In this document: in pieces, positions 26,109-35,158 of the stretch
How positions within the stretch are numbered: position 1 is the stretch's first letter
How the letters are laid out: each line of letters starts with the position of its first letter
Origin: Fodinibius sp964490705
Lineage (GTDB): Bacteria > Bacteroidota > Rhodothermia > Balneolales > Balneolaceae
Length of the DNA: 64,000 nucleotides
Assembly (NCBI GenBank): GCA_964490705.1
Contig: CAZBCG010000002.1
Location: forward strand, 248,001 to 312,000
Direction of reading: 5' to 3'
Made by a program: the position numbers and the translations under genes
Notes under the pieces: generated by a model
Databases searched by the model: none
The model's input: the letters and a program-made list of their open reading frames with translations, nothing else
What the model was told of the DNA's origin: nothing

Positions 26109-28292
26109 ATGACTAAAGGAACTCGACGTTACGACACGCTAGCTGCTGCGCGAAATTGGTCCCCGAAGAACAATGGGAAGCCCACCGAATCAATGAATGT
26201 GACGGAAATATTCGGAGAGAATACGTTCCAGCAAGACGATTTGAAGGAGCAGCTTCCCAAATCAATTTGGAAGGATCTCGAGAAAACGATCCAGGAAGGG
26301 GAACAGCTTAATCCTGATGTAGCTGATGCTGTGGCCGTTGCGATGAAGGATTGGGCCATGGAGAAAGGAGCTACGCACTTTACGCACTGGTTTCAACCCT
26401 TGACGGGACTCACCGCTGAAAAGCATGACAGTTTTATAACACCTAATCAGGGCGGTGGAGCTATTGCTGAATTTTCTGGTAAAGATCTGATCCAGGGAGA
26501 GCCCGATGCTTCCAGTTTTCCCAATGGCGGATTGCGGCAGACTTTTGAAGCTCGCGGTTATACGGCTTGGGATCCAACGTCTCCGGCCTTCATCATGGAG
26601 AACGAAAACGGGTCGTACCTGTGTATCCCAACTGCTTTTGCATCGTGGACGGGCGAAGCACTGGATCATAAAACGCCTATTCTGCGATCAAATGAAGCAT
26701 TGAACAAGCAGGCGAAACGAGCGCTCAAGCTTTTTGATGTTGAAACCAAGCGTGTTACGTCAACGGTGGGTTGCGAGCAAGAATACTTTTTGATTGATCA
26801 GGAGTTTTTCTACCGACGTCCTGACTTGATGACCTCCGGCCGCACGCTGGTGGGAGCGAAGCCGCCGCGTGGACAGGAGCTTGATGATCATTATTTCGGA
26901 TCGATTCCGGATCGTGTGCTTTCGTTTATGTTGGAGGCCGAACGAGAATTGTACAAGCTCGGCATTCCGGTGAAAACGCGTCACAACGAAGTGGCTCCGA
27001 GCCAGTACGAAATTGCACCGATTTTTGAGACTTGCAATATTGCGGCCGACCACCAGCAGTTGATGATGATTACGCTCAAAAAAATTGCTCGAAATTATGG
27101 GCTGGAGTGCATGCTGCACGAAAAACCATTTGATGGTCTCAACGGAAGCGGTAAACACCTGAACTGGTCGATGAGCACCAGCGAAGGGATGAACCTGCTA
27201 GAGCCGGGAGACAATCCGCATGACAACATGCAGTTCCTGTTTTTCTTTACCGCTATTCTAAAAGCAGTCTATGAACATCAGGATCTGCTGCGCATCAGTA
27301 TTGCCCATGCGGGCAACGATCACCGGTTGGGAGGCAATGAAGCTCCACCTGCTATTATTTCGGCCTACATTGGCGACCAGCTCGAAGATGTAATCGATCA
27401 ATTACTTAATGGCGGAGCCAAAGAATCCAAGCAGGGCGGCCTAATGGGACTCGGCTCACCGGTGTTGCCATCACTGCCGAAGCATGCAGGTGATCGTAAC
27501 CGAACATCACCATTTGCATTCACCGGCAACAAGTTTGAATTTCGTGCCGTGGGTTCAAGTCAGTCGATTTCATTTCCCATTGTTGTACTCAACACCATTG
27601 TTGCGGATGCCATCGATGAGCTTTGCACAAAGCTGGAAGGCGAAGTCGAAGATGGTGAGTCGCTGGAAAAAGCACTGGGATCGGTAATCAGAGAGTCGCT
27701 TACTAATTCCAGGGATATTGTTTTCAATGGTGATGGATATTCTGAGGAATGGGAGAAAGAAGCCGAGAAACGTGGTCTCCTTAACCTCGAAACAACTATT
27801 GATGCATTGCCCAAGCTGACCGATGAGAAAAATATTGCGCTCTTTGAAAAACACGAAGTGCTGAATAAACGTGAGATTCACTCACGGCAGGAAATTTGGG
27901 CAGAGCAATACCTGACAACCCTTAATATCGAGGCGGATACCACCGAGTCGATGGCCAAGACAATGATCTATCCCGCGGCTGTTCGGTATATGAATGAGCT
28001 CGCGGAAAATGTTGAGCATATCGATGGATTGGGAATCAACAGCCAGGGCTCGCAGTCGATGTTGCGAAAAGTCAATGACGGGTTGAACGATCTGAATACA
28101 GCGCTGGAAGAGCTTCGCGAAGCGGTACTCGAATCCGAAGAAGATTCCGTAATCAGCAGTGCGCAAAACGTCAAGGAAAACGTAATTCCGGCGATGACCA
28201 AGATCCGGGATTCGGTTGATTACCTTGAACGTCATGTAGCTGATGATTACTGGCCGCTGCCAATCTATCGGGAGATGTTATTTGTTAAGTAA
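26109..28292 (+). CDS. glnN: Glutamine synthetase type III
   Basis: ATP-dependent ammonium assimilation into glutamate. At 727 residues it is the long GSIII form, with the N-terminal FGENTF block, THFTHWFQPLTGLTAEKHDSF, the GSIII-specific QGEPDASSFPNGGLR, VGCEQEYFLID, KTRHNEVAPSQYEIAP (catalytic Glu) and GNDHRLGGNEAPPAI. Its C-terminal helical extension (YPAAVRYMNELAENV...) is also typical. Monocistronic, with its own terminator. The upstream 285 bp is very AT-rich; I see no classical NtrC-type site. Confidence 0.96.
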   Translation: MTKGTRRYDTLAAARNWSPKNNGKPTESMNVTEIFGENTFQQDDLKEQLPKSIWKDLEKTIQEGEQLNPDVADAVAVAMKDWAMEKGATHFTHWFQPLTGLTAEKHDSFITPNQGGGAIAEFSGKDLIQGEPDASSFPNGGLRQTFEARGYTAWDPTSPAFIMENENGSYLCIPTAFASWTGEALDHKTPILRSNEALNKQAKRALKLFDVETKRVTSTVGCEQEYFLIDQEFFYRRPDLMTSGRTLVGAKPPRGQELDDHYFGSIPDRVLSFMLEAERELYKLGIPVKTRHNEVAPSQYEIAPIFETCNIAADHQQLMMITLKKIARNYGLECMLHEKPFDGLNGSGKHLNWSMSTSEGMNLLEPGDNPHDNMQFLFFFTAILKAVYEHQDLLRISIAHAGNDHRLGGNEAPPAIISAYIGDQLEDVIDQLLNGGAKESKQGGLMGLGSPVLPSLPKHAGDRNRTSPFAFTGNKFEFRAVGSSQSISFPIVVLNTIVADAIDELCTKLEGEVEDGESLEKALGSVIRESLTNSRDIVFNGDGYSEEWEKEAEKRGLLNLETTIDALPKLTDEKNIALFEKHEVLNKREIHSRQEIWAEQYLTTLNIEADTTESMAKTMIYPAAVRYMNELAENVEHIDGLGINSQGSQSMLRKVNDGLNDLNTALEELREAVLESEEDSVISSAQNVKENVIPAMTKIRDSVDYLERHVADDYWPLPIYREMLFVK

Positions 28293-28326
28293 TATTCTTT
28301 AACAAAAATAAAAGAGATCATTGCCT

Positions 28327-28364
28327 AAACCCTCAGGATTTTGGAAATCCTGAGGGTTTTTGTT
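28327..28364 (+). terminator. Intrinsic terminator after GSIII
   Basis: aaaccctcaggatt pairs with aatcctgagggttt around a 5-nt loop, followed by tttgtt, 35 bp after the stop. Confidence 0.9.
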
Positions 28365-28404
28365 AATAAATAGCTTTTACAAATAGAATGAAATTAGGGA
28401 TACA

Positions 28405-29736
28405 ATGTTAAAACAGATACTTATATATGGAATACTGTCGGTATTGCTTGTTTTGGGATTAGAAAGCCGGCTGCTGGCGCAGCAAGAAAATCCCCAGAAC
28501 ATAAAAGAGCAGATTCATAACCAAGCGGATGAAATTTTTGATGAGGTTGTTGAGTGGCGGCGGCATTTTCACAAGAATCCGGAACTATCGAATCGTGAAG
28601 ATGAAACAGCTGCATATATCGCTGATTACCTAAGATCGCTGGGGATGAAAGTAAAAACAGGTATTGCCCATACGGGAGTGGTTGGCATTTTAGAAGGCGG
28701 CAAAGACGGTCCCGTGGTAGGTTTGCGTGCTGACATTGATGCCTTGCCCGTTAAAGAACGAACTGATGTTCCGTTCAAATCCACAAAAACGACCACTTAT
28801 CTTGGAGAAGAAGTAGGGGTAATGCATGCTTGTGGACACGATACACACATTGCCATGTTAATGGGGGCAGCTAAAATATTATCAGGGATGAAGGACCAGC
28901 TGCGCGGCAAAGTGAAATTTATTTTTCAGCCTGCTGAGGAGGGAGCACCTCCCAGCGAAGAAGGCGGGGCCGAACTGATGGTTAAAGAAGGCGTACTCAA
29001 AGATCCCGATGTGGATGTGATTTTTGGTCAGCATATTAATTCGCAAACCGAAGTTGGGAAAATTCGATACCGTCCCAAGGGCACAATGGCCGCTGCTGAC
29101 CGTTTTGTGATTACCGTACACGGTAAACAGACACATGGATCAACCCCGTGGACGGGTGTAGATCCCATTGTGACTTCAGCTAAAATTATCGAAGGCTTGC
29201 AATCAATCATCAGTCGTCAAACAGAACTTACCAAAGCAGCAGCCGTTATTTCGGTAGGCAAGATTAATGCCGGGGTTCGCAACAATATTATTCCCGAAAA
29301 GGCAACGATGATTGGCACTATCAGAACGCTTGATACCAAAATGCAGGATATCATCCACAAAAAAATTCGCCATGTTGCTACGACTACAGCCAAAAGTATG
29401 GGGGCAACGGCCGATGTAGAAATCCAGGAAGGGTATCCGGTAACGTATAACGATCCCGGACTTACCGAGCAGATGCTGCCTACGTTGCAGCAGGTAGCAG
29501 GCACCGAAAATGTAGTGCTGACCGATGCTATTACTGGGGCCGAGGATTTTTCATTCTTCCAGAAAAAAGTGCCTGGCTTCTATTATTTTGTCGGCGGTAT
29601 GCCTAAAGATGTGAGTCCTTCGGAGGCGGCCCCGCACCATACCCCGGATTTTTATATCGAAGAGGAAGGCATGAAGCTTGGCGTACAGTCGCTGGCAACG
29701 TTAACCTATGACTATATGATGAAGCACGGCAAGTAA
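28405..29736 (+). CDS. Secreted M20-family amidohydrolase (N-acyl amino acid/aminoacyl type)
   Basis: 443 residues with a cleavable signal peptide (MLKQILIYGILSVLLVLGLESRLLAQ). The M20D architecture is clear: RRHFHKNPELSNREDETAAYI, LRADIDALPVKE, MHACGHDTHIAMLMGAA (metal His and Asp), FQPAEEGAPPSEEGGAELM (catalytic Glu), the lid domain from about 215, and TGAEDFSFF near the end. It would cleave N-acyl or indole-amino acid-like amides in the periplasm; the natural substrate cannot be deduced. Monocistronic, with a terminator. Confidence 0.92.
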   Translation: MLKQILIYGILSVLLVLGLESRLLAQQENPQNIKEQIHNQADEIFDEVVEWRRHFHKNPELSNREDETAAYIADYLRSLGMKVKTGIAHTGVVGILEGGKDGPVVGLRADIDALPVKERTDVPFKSTKTTTYLGEEVGVMHACGHDTHIAMLMGAAKILSGMKDQLRGKVKFIFQPAEEGAPPSEEGGAELMVKEGVLKDPDVDVIFGQHINSQTEVGKIRYRPKGTMAAADRFVITVHGKQTHGSTPWTGVDPIVTSAKIIEGLQSIISRQTELTKAAAVISVGKINAGVRNNIIPEKATMIGTIRTLDTKMQDIIHKKIRHVATTTAKSMGATADVEIQEGYPVTYNDPGLTEQMLPTLQQVAGTENVVLTDAITGAEDFSFFQKKVPGFYYFVGGMPKDVSPSEAAPHHTPDFYIEEEGMKLGVQSLATLTYDYMMKHGK

Positions 29737-29758
29737 ATAATCAATTGGTACTGTGTGC

Positions 29759-29802
29759 AAAGTCCTTCTGTATATATTTATGCTGAGGGACTTTCGTTTT
29801 TT
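29759..29802 (+). terminator. Intrinsic terminator after the M20 amidohydrolase
   Basis: aaagtccttc / gagggacttt (10 bp, one G-T) around a 16-nt loop, then cgtttttt. Confidence 0.8.
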
Positions 29803-29985
29803 AACTATTAAATTTTCCAAACTCATTCCACTTTTTTTCGTACCGGATATATAGGCCTGCAAGGGAGGTAATCTTTGTTACTTCAACGAACAAAAAGTAG
29901 TGGCAACAGTAAGACCACTGTTAGAATTCATGCTCAGGAACCGTATATTCCGATGAAAGAAAATAGCAACTAATTCTACTCATTT

Positions 29986-30615
29986 TTGAATTATCAAAAT
30001 TCACAATACAGTCCCAACACCCAACTTTCCGTTTTTCCGCCCGCTGTCAAGCACCTGTTGATCATCAACGTGCTGGTTTTTGTAGCGATGTGGACACCCG
30101 CCATCGGTCCCTATTTGCAGCAGTATGGTATGCTTTTCCCCATCGGATCGGGATATTTTCACGTATGGCAGATTGTAACCTATATGTTCTTGCATGCGGG
30201 ATTTGGACATATCTTCTTTAATCTCTTTGCCCTCTGGATGTTCGGTCAGTCGATAGAAAACTTCTGGGGCACCAGGCGATTTACCATGTATTATTTTTTA
30301 ACCGGCATTGGTGCTGCACTGCTGCACATGCTCATTGGTGGTGGAGGTGCTCCCACGCTGGGTGCTTCGGGTGCTGTTTACGGCATTTTGCTGGCTTTTG
30401 GGATGATGTTTCCTGAGCGTCAAATTATGCTTCTGTTTCCGCCCATCCCTATGAAAGCAAAATATTTCGTGGCTATTTTTGGGGTTATTGAATTGGTAAG
30501 CGGCATTAGTAGAACAAGCTCCAATGTAGCACACTTTGCACATCTTGGTGGTATGCTGGTAGGATATATCCTGATAAAATACTGGGGATTAAAAAACGAA
30601 GAATCTTACTACTAA
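29986..30615 (+). CDS. Rhomboid intramembrane serine protease, first copy
   Basis: 209 residues with about six membrane helices. The catalytic dyad is intact: Ser128 in LGASGAVYG and His186 in AHFAHLGG; the first-helix motif HAGFGHIFFNLFALWMFG is also typical. The start is a TTG at 29986; no ATG fits before the first helix. A second rhomboid follows 104 bp later. Substrates are unknown. Confidence 0.9.
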   Translation: MNYQNSQYSPNTQLSVFPPAVKHLLIINVLVFVAMWTPAIGPYLQQYGMLFPIGSGYFHVWQIVTYMFLHAGFGHIFFNLFALWMFGQSIENFWGTRRFTMYYFLTGIGAALLHMLIGGGGAPTLGASGAVYGILLAFGMMFPERQIMLLFPPIPMKAKYFVAIFGVIELVSGISRTSSNVAHFAHLGGMLVGYILIKYWGLKNEESYY

Positions 30616-30719
30616 CAGCAAAATATTTCGTAAATTATAACAGCAATATTGAGCTGAATTACAGCGTCAAAAAATTATCCGATACAGGCCAATAAAGATT
30701 GATAAACGGCTCAGGAAGT

Positions 30720-31586
30720 ATGTATAACGATTCATTTGGAAATTCATTAAAGCGTGGTTACCTGGGATTGCCGGTTGCCATTCGCACGCTTATCACGCTT
30801 AATGTAGCGATTTTTATTTTCCAGGTTATACTGGGGATTGCCAGCCCCGTCTATAGCAACGCGTTAATTAATGCGTTTGCCTTTTATCCCGATTGGCAAA
30901 CGGCACTTTTTCAGCCGTGGCGCATGGTTACCTACATGTTTTTGCATGGCGGAGCTTTTCACCTGATTTTTAACATGCTGTGGCTCTGGTGGATGGGCCG
31001 GGCCGTTGAAGAGTCACTGGGTCCGCGTACGTTTTCGGTCATCTTTTTGGGAGCCGGAATCGGCGGAGCGTTATTCAATATTGTGGTAGCACCACTGTTG
31101 GGGTTTAATCCCGTTATCGGGGCTTCGGGTGCTGTTTATGGCATCATGGTATCGTTTGCGATGCTGTATCCCACTATGCCCATCATGTTAATACTGTTGC
31201 CGCCCATACAGGCACGATATGTAGTTACGGGGCTCATTGCCATTGATGCTTTGCTGTTGGGATCTTCGGACGGAACGGCCCGAATTGTTCACTTGGCCGG
31301 GGCCGGCGTTGGTTATTTATTGATGGAAGCACAACGTCAGGGTACTGAGTTGAGCCAGTGGGTATTGCCGATCGAGCAGTTGTGGTATCGGCTGAAGGGG
31401 ATATATTCAAAACAACAATCCCGGCCGCGGAATAAAAATATGCACTCGGTCTCCGATGTAGAGATTGTAGATGAAACCGAACAGTCGGAGCTGGATAAAA
31501 TTCTCGAAAAAATATCCGAAAAAGGATATGACGGCCTCACCGATGCCGAGAAGAAAAAGCTATTCGAGCTCAGCAAGAAAAATTAA
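30720..31586 (+). CDS. Rhomboid intramembrane serine protease, second copy
   Basis: 288 residues. The ATG at 30720 is preferred over the in-frame TTG at 30699; it is preceded by aggaag. About six membrane helices with Ser136 (IGASGAVYG) and His191 (RIVHLAGAGVG), so the protease should be active. Unlike the first copy it carries a soluble C-terminal tail of about 80 residues (after YLLMEAQRQG) ending ILEKISEKGYDGLTDAEKKKLFELSKK, a small helical motif shared by many Bacteroidota rhomboids. Confidence 0.91.
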   Translation: MYNDSFGNSLKRGYLGLPVAIRTLITLNVAIFIFQVILGIASPVYSNALINAFAFYPDWQTALFQPWRMVTYMFLHGGAFHLIFNMLWLWWMGRAVEESLGPRTFSVIFLGAGIGGALFNIVVAPLLGFNPVIGASGAVYGIMVSFAMLYPTMPIMLILLPPIQARYVVTGLIAIDALLLGSSDGTARIVHLAGAGVGYLLMEAQRQGTELSQWVLPIEQLWYRLKGIYSKQQSRPRNKNMHSVSDVEIVDETEQSELDKILEKISEKGYDGLTDAEKKKLFELSKKN

Positions 31587-31661
31587 GCACAAATTTGAAT
31601 GATTGTTGTGGCCTGTTTCGTTTGATTAGGGTGCACAAACAAAATCACGAAAACAATTATT

Positions 31662-32918
31662 ATGTCTGATATTAAACGACGCGATTCGATCCGGGTAATG
31701 GTCGGAGATGTGCCGGTAGGGGGCGGAGCGCCCATTGTGGTACAGTCGATGACCAACACCGACACCGCTGATGTTGAAGCTACCGCTGAACAGATCAAGT
31801 ATTTGCATCGGGCAGGGTCCGAGATCGTTCGTATTACCGTAAATAATGACGATTCGGCCAAGGCCGTACCGCATATTAAAGAAAAATTGCTGCAAGACGA
31901 TGTAACTGTGCCCATCGTCGGCGATTTCCACTACAATGGCCATAAATTGCTGGTCGAATATCCCGAGGCGGCGAAGGCATTGTCGAAGTTCCGGATTAAT
32001 CCCGGAAATACGGGTACCAAAACACGAGATGAGAATTTTTGCACGATCGTAGAGCAGGCCATCAAGTATGACAAGCCGGTGCGCATTGGCGTTAACTGGG
32101 GGTCACTGGACCAAAAATTATTGGCCAAGAAGATGGATGCCAATAACGAGCTCGAAAACCCCAAATCTTCGAAACAAGTTATGCTCGATACAATGGTCGA
32201 AAGTGCACGTCGATCGGCCGAATTGGCTGAAAGCGTGGGACTGCCCTCCAATAAAATTATCATCAGTTGCAAGATGTCGCACGTGCAGGATGTAGTACAA
32301 GTGTATGAACGCATCGCCGAAATGCTCGATTATCCGCTGCACGTGGGACTTACAGAAGCGGGTATGGGCATGAAGGGGACGGTTGCCAGCACGGCGGCCT
32401 TGTCGGTGTTATTGCAGCAGGGTATTGGTGATACTATTCGCGTTTCGCTGACGCCCAAACCCGGTGGGGATCGGGCTAAGGAAGTCCGGATTTGTCAGCA
32501 GATCTTGCAATCACTCGGAATTCGCAACTTTGTACCGCAAGTAACCGCTTGTCCCGGTTGTGGAAGAACTAACAGTACGTATTTCCAGGAGCTTGCCGAA
32601 GAAATTCAGGATTACCTGCGCGAAATGATGCCCATCTGGCGTGATGTATATCCCGGTGTGGAAGAGATGAATGTTGCCGTAATGGGCTGCGTGGTTAATG
32701 GCCCGGGCGAATCGCGTAATGCTGATATCGGGATTTCTCTGCCGGGCACGTTTGAGGAGCCCAAAGCACCTGTTTATATGGATGGCGAACACTACAAAAC
32801 CTTACGGGGCGAAGGAATTGGCGAAGAGTTCAGGGATATTCTTGATGACTATGTGATGCGTAACTATGGCAGTTCTAATGGACAAAAAGAAGCCGAAACG
32901 GCTGAAGAAGCAGGATAA
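31662..32918 (+). CDS. ispG: 4-Hydroxy-3-methylbut-2-en-1-yl diphosphate synthase
   Basis: The [4Fe-4S] enzyme of the MEP isoprenoid pathway, converting MEcPP to HMBPP. The 418 residues are of the short bacterial type, with PIVVQSMTNTDTADVEAT at the start, FRINPGNTG, GLTEAGMGMKGTVAS, the cluster ligands CPGCGR and GCVVNGPGES. It lacks the large insert found in plant and some Bacteroidota IspG. No other mep gene is present here. Confidence 0.97.
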   Translation: MSDIKRRDSIRVMVGDVPVGGGAPIVVQSMTNTDTADVEATAEQIKYLHRAGSEIVRITVNNDDSAKAVPHIKEKLLQDDVTVPIVGDFHYNGHKLLVEYPEAAKALSKFRINPGNTGTKTRDENFCTIVEQAIKYDKPVRIGVNWGSLDQKLLAKKMDANNELENPKSSKQVMLDTMVESARRSAELAESVGLPSNKIIISCKMSHVQDVVQVYERIAEMLDYPLHVGLTEAGMGMKGTVASTAALSVLLQQGIGDTIRVSLTPKPGGDRAKEVRICQQILQSLGIRNFVPQVTACPGCGRTNSTYFQELAEEIQDYLREMMPIWRDVYPGVEEMNVAVMGCVVNGPGESRNADIGISLPGTFEEPKAPVYMDGEHYKTLRGEGIGEEFRDILDDYVMRNYGSSNGQKEAETAEEAG

Positions 32919-32963
32919 AATTAGCCCGTGCCAAACTGTTCACCCAATATTGATGGCGCAACC

Positions 32964-34082
32964 ATGCCTCTGAATATGCCTACGTTGGTATTGGGATTTT
33001 TAGCTTTTCTGTTATTTATTCTCAGCGGATGTGAGTCGCCGCCGGTCGATAAAGACTATCTCGAATCCGAGAGTTATAAGGAATTTGACAAGATTCGCAA
33101 GCAGGAATATGCCGCACAGGTTAACAGTCGCGAATCGCTGGAGGCTTATCTTCAAGAACTGATTAATTGCCCGAAAGGAGATGAATTGTCGCTTCCTTTG
33201 CAATTCTCCGAAAACCAGCTGCAAAATCCTGAAAACCAGTGCCGGCAGTTGACAGATCAGTTTAATACCAGTTTTAAGGTTCAAATACTGGGATATTCAC
33301 GATTTAAAGCCACTTTTATCCGTTGGATACTGCTCGAGAAGGAATCGGTCTATAAAGATTTGGAGTTGCTGGCGGTTACGCATCGCGATACCACCCTGGC
33401 GGGAGTGCAAACAGTTGGCACATTTAAGAAAAATTTATCACAAAATATTTCAACGGATATTCGTGTGTCTCAAAAGGGGGAATTCATCTATATTACGAGC
33501 TATACAGATCGGAGCCTCAAATATCCCTTTACGTACGATAATATCATTGAGTCGGCTTACAAGATTGACTCGCTCGGTGTGATTAAAAAGTATGCGGCTG
33601 ATTTGCGAGATCAACAATCGCTTCAAAAATACTTTGAGGTGTTTAACTCGTGTCAGCTGGGAAAGCAATTTACGGCTCCCTTTGAAATTGATACGGAGGT
33701 GTTGTTGAACACAGGAAGCTACTGCGAACTGTCGAATTATCGATTCAGCACCAATTTTATTGCGCTCAATGTTGGTCATACATCTTTTGGGGATATGAAC
33801 ATTCGCTGGATTCTATTAAAAAAAGAGTCGTTGTCGCAAGACCATCGGTTGTTTGCAGCTGCGTATCGCAATGATTCATTAACCAGCTACCGACGACTGG
33901 GAATTTTCCGCGAAGATGAAGAACAGGACGTTTCGACGGCTATCAAAGTGAGCAATAACGGCAATACATTGGATATTACATCATTTGTTACACGCGGCTT
34001 CAAGTATCCTATAAATTATGATAATACAATTGAATCGTCATATTCGGTTAATTCCCGCGGCGTGATCAGACCGAAAGAATAG
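32964..34082 (+). CDS. Lipoprotein made of two tandem copies of one domain
   Basis: 372 residues from the ATG at 32964 (an earlier in-frame GTG at 32928 would add 12 non-signal residues). The signal ends in a lipobox at Cys23 (LLFILSGC). The mature part is an internal duplication of about 155 residues: each copy has a cysteine pair spaced widely (NCPKGDEL...QCRQL and SCQLGKQF...YCELS), RWILLEKES / RWILLKKES, and a C-terminal strand block KYPFTYDNIIESAY..SLGVI / KYPINYDNTIESSY..SRGVI. I do not recognise the domain. Follows ispG and precedes pfkA on the same strand. Confidence 0.83.
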   Translation: MPLNMPTLVLGFLAFLLFILSGCESPPVDKDYLESESYKEFDKIRKQEYAAQVNSRESLEAYLQELINCPKGDELSLPLQFSENQLQNPENQCRQLTDQFNTSFKVQILGYSRFKATFIRWILLEKESVYKDLELLAVTHRDTTLAGVQTVGTFKKNLSQNISTDIRVSQKGEFIYITSYTDRSLKYPFTYDNIIESAYKIDSLGVIKKYAADLRDQQSLQKYFEVFNSCQLGKQFTAPFEIDTEVLLNTGSYCELSNYRFSTNFIALNVGHTSFGDMNIRWILLKKESLSQDHRLFAAAYRNDSLTSYRRLGIFREDEEQDVSTAIKVSNNGNTLDITSFVTRGFKYPINYDNTIESSYSVNSRGVIRPKE

Positions 34083-34147
34083 CCCTATTTTAGGATAAAA
34101 AGCATTTTTGAAAACTAACCTGATTTTTAATTAGATACGAACGACAA

Positions 34148-35143
34148 GTGGCTTCAACAAAATCAGATTTGAGCAGAATCGGTGTGTTAACCTCGGGTGG
34201 CGATGCCCCCGGCATGAATGCAGCAATCAGGGCCGTAATCCGGTCATGTGTATATTATGGAATTACTCCCTATGGTATTTATCAGGGCTACGAGGGATTG
34301 ATCAACAACGATATTAAAAAGATGGATGCCGGTTCTGTAAAGCATATCATTCACCAGGGCGGCACCATTTTAAAATCGGCGCGCAGCCGGGAGTTTAAGA
34401 CCGAAAAGGGCATGGAGCAGGCTTGGCAGAACGTTCAAAAGAATGAGCTGGATGCCTTGGTTGTGATTGGCGGGGATGGCACGTTTAAAGGAGCGATGGA
34501 GTTTGGAGGGAAACATAATTTCCCCATTGTTGGTATTCCCGGTACCATTGACAACGATATTTATGGTACTGATTTTACGGTTGGATTCGATACGGCCGTT
34601 AATACGGTGGTCGAAGCCGTAGATAAAATTCGCGATACGGCAACATCTCACAATCGCCTGTTTTTTATTGAGGTTATGGGACGCGATGCGGGATTTATCG
34701 CCGTTTATTCAGGCATTGCGGCCGGAGCCGAAGAGGTGCTGATTCCCGAAAAAGATCGCGGTATTGAGCAGCTTTTCGAATCGCTGGAACGTACTTCACA
34801 ACGTCAAAAAAGTTCTCGGCTGGTACTTGTGGCCGAAGGGGATAAAAACGGAAGTGTGTATGATCTTGAAGATGAGGTCAAAAAGCGGTTTGGTGATCGT
34901 TATGAAACCAAAGTGACGATTCTGGGTCACGTGCAGCGGGGTGGACGTCCAAGCTGTGCCGACCGTGTGCTTGCCAGTCAGTTAGGCGTAAAATCAGTTG
35001 AAGCGCTTATGGATGAGCGAAGAAATGAAATGGTGGGTGTGCGGAATCGCAAGGTAGAATTTACGAACTTTGAACGCGCCACAAAGCAAAATCCTGAGAT
35101 GGATGATGAACTTTTGCGCATTGCTGATATTATTTCAATCTGA
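34148..35143 (+). CDS. pfkA: ATP-dependent 6-phosphofructokinase
   Basis: Phosphorylates fructose-6-phosphate to the 1,6-bisphosphate. The 331-residue length and motifs fit a bacterial ATP-PFK: GVLTSGGDAPGMNAAIR, GGDGTFKGA (Gly after GGD, favouring ATP over PPi), GIPGTIDNDI (Gly instead of the PPi-type Lys) and EVMGRDAG. The start is a GTG at 34148. It begins a tight five-gene run (pfkA, GH13, thioredoxin-like, pabC, pabB). Confidence 0.96.
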   Translation: MASTKSDLSRIGVLTSGGDAPGMNAAIRAVIRSCVYYGITPYGIYQGYEGLINNDIKKMDAGSVKHIIHQGGTILKSARSREFKTEKGMEQAWQNVQKNELDALVVIGGDGTFKGAMEFGGKHNFPIVGIPGTIDNDIYGTDFTVGFDTAVNTVVEAVDKIRDTATSHNRLFFIEVMGRDAGFIAVYSGIAAGAEEVLIPEKDRGIEQLFESLERTSQRQKSSRLVLVAEGDKNGSVYDLEDEVKKRFGDRYETKVTILGHVQRGGRPSCADRVLASQLGVKSVEALMDERRNEMVGVRNRKVEFTNFERATKQNPEMDDELLRIADIISI

Positions 35144-35158
35144 TAAACGATACCGAAT

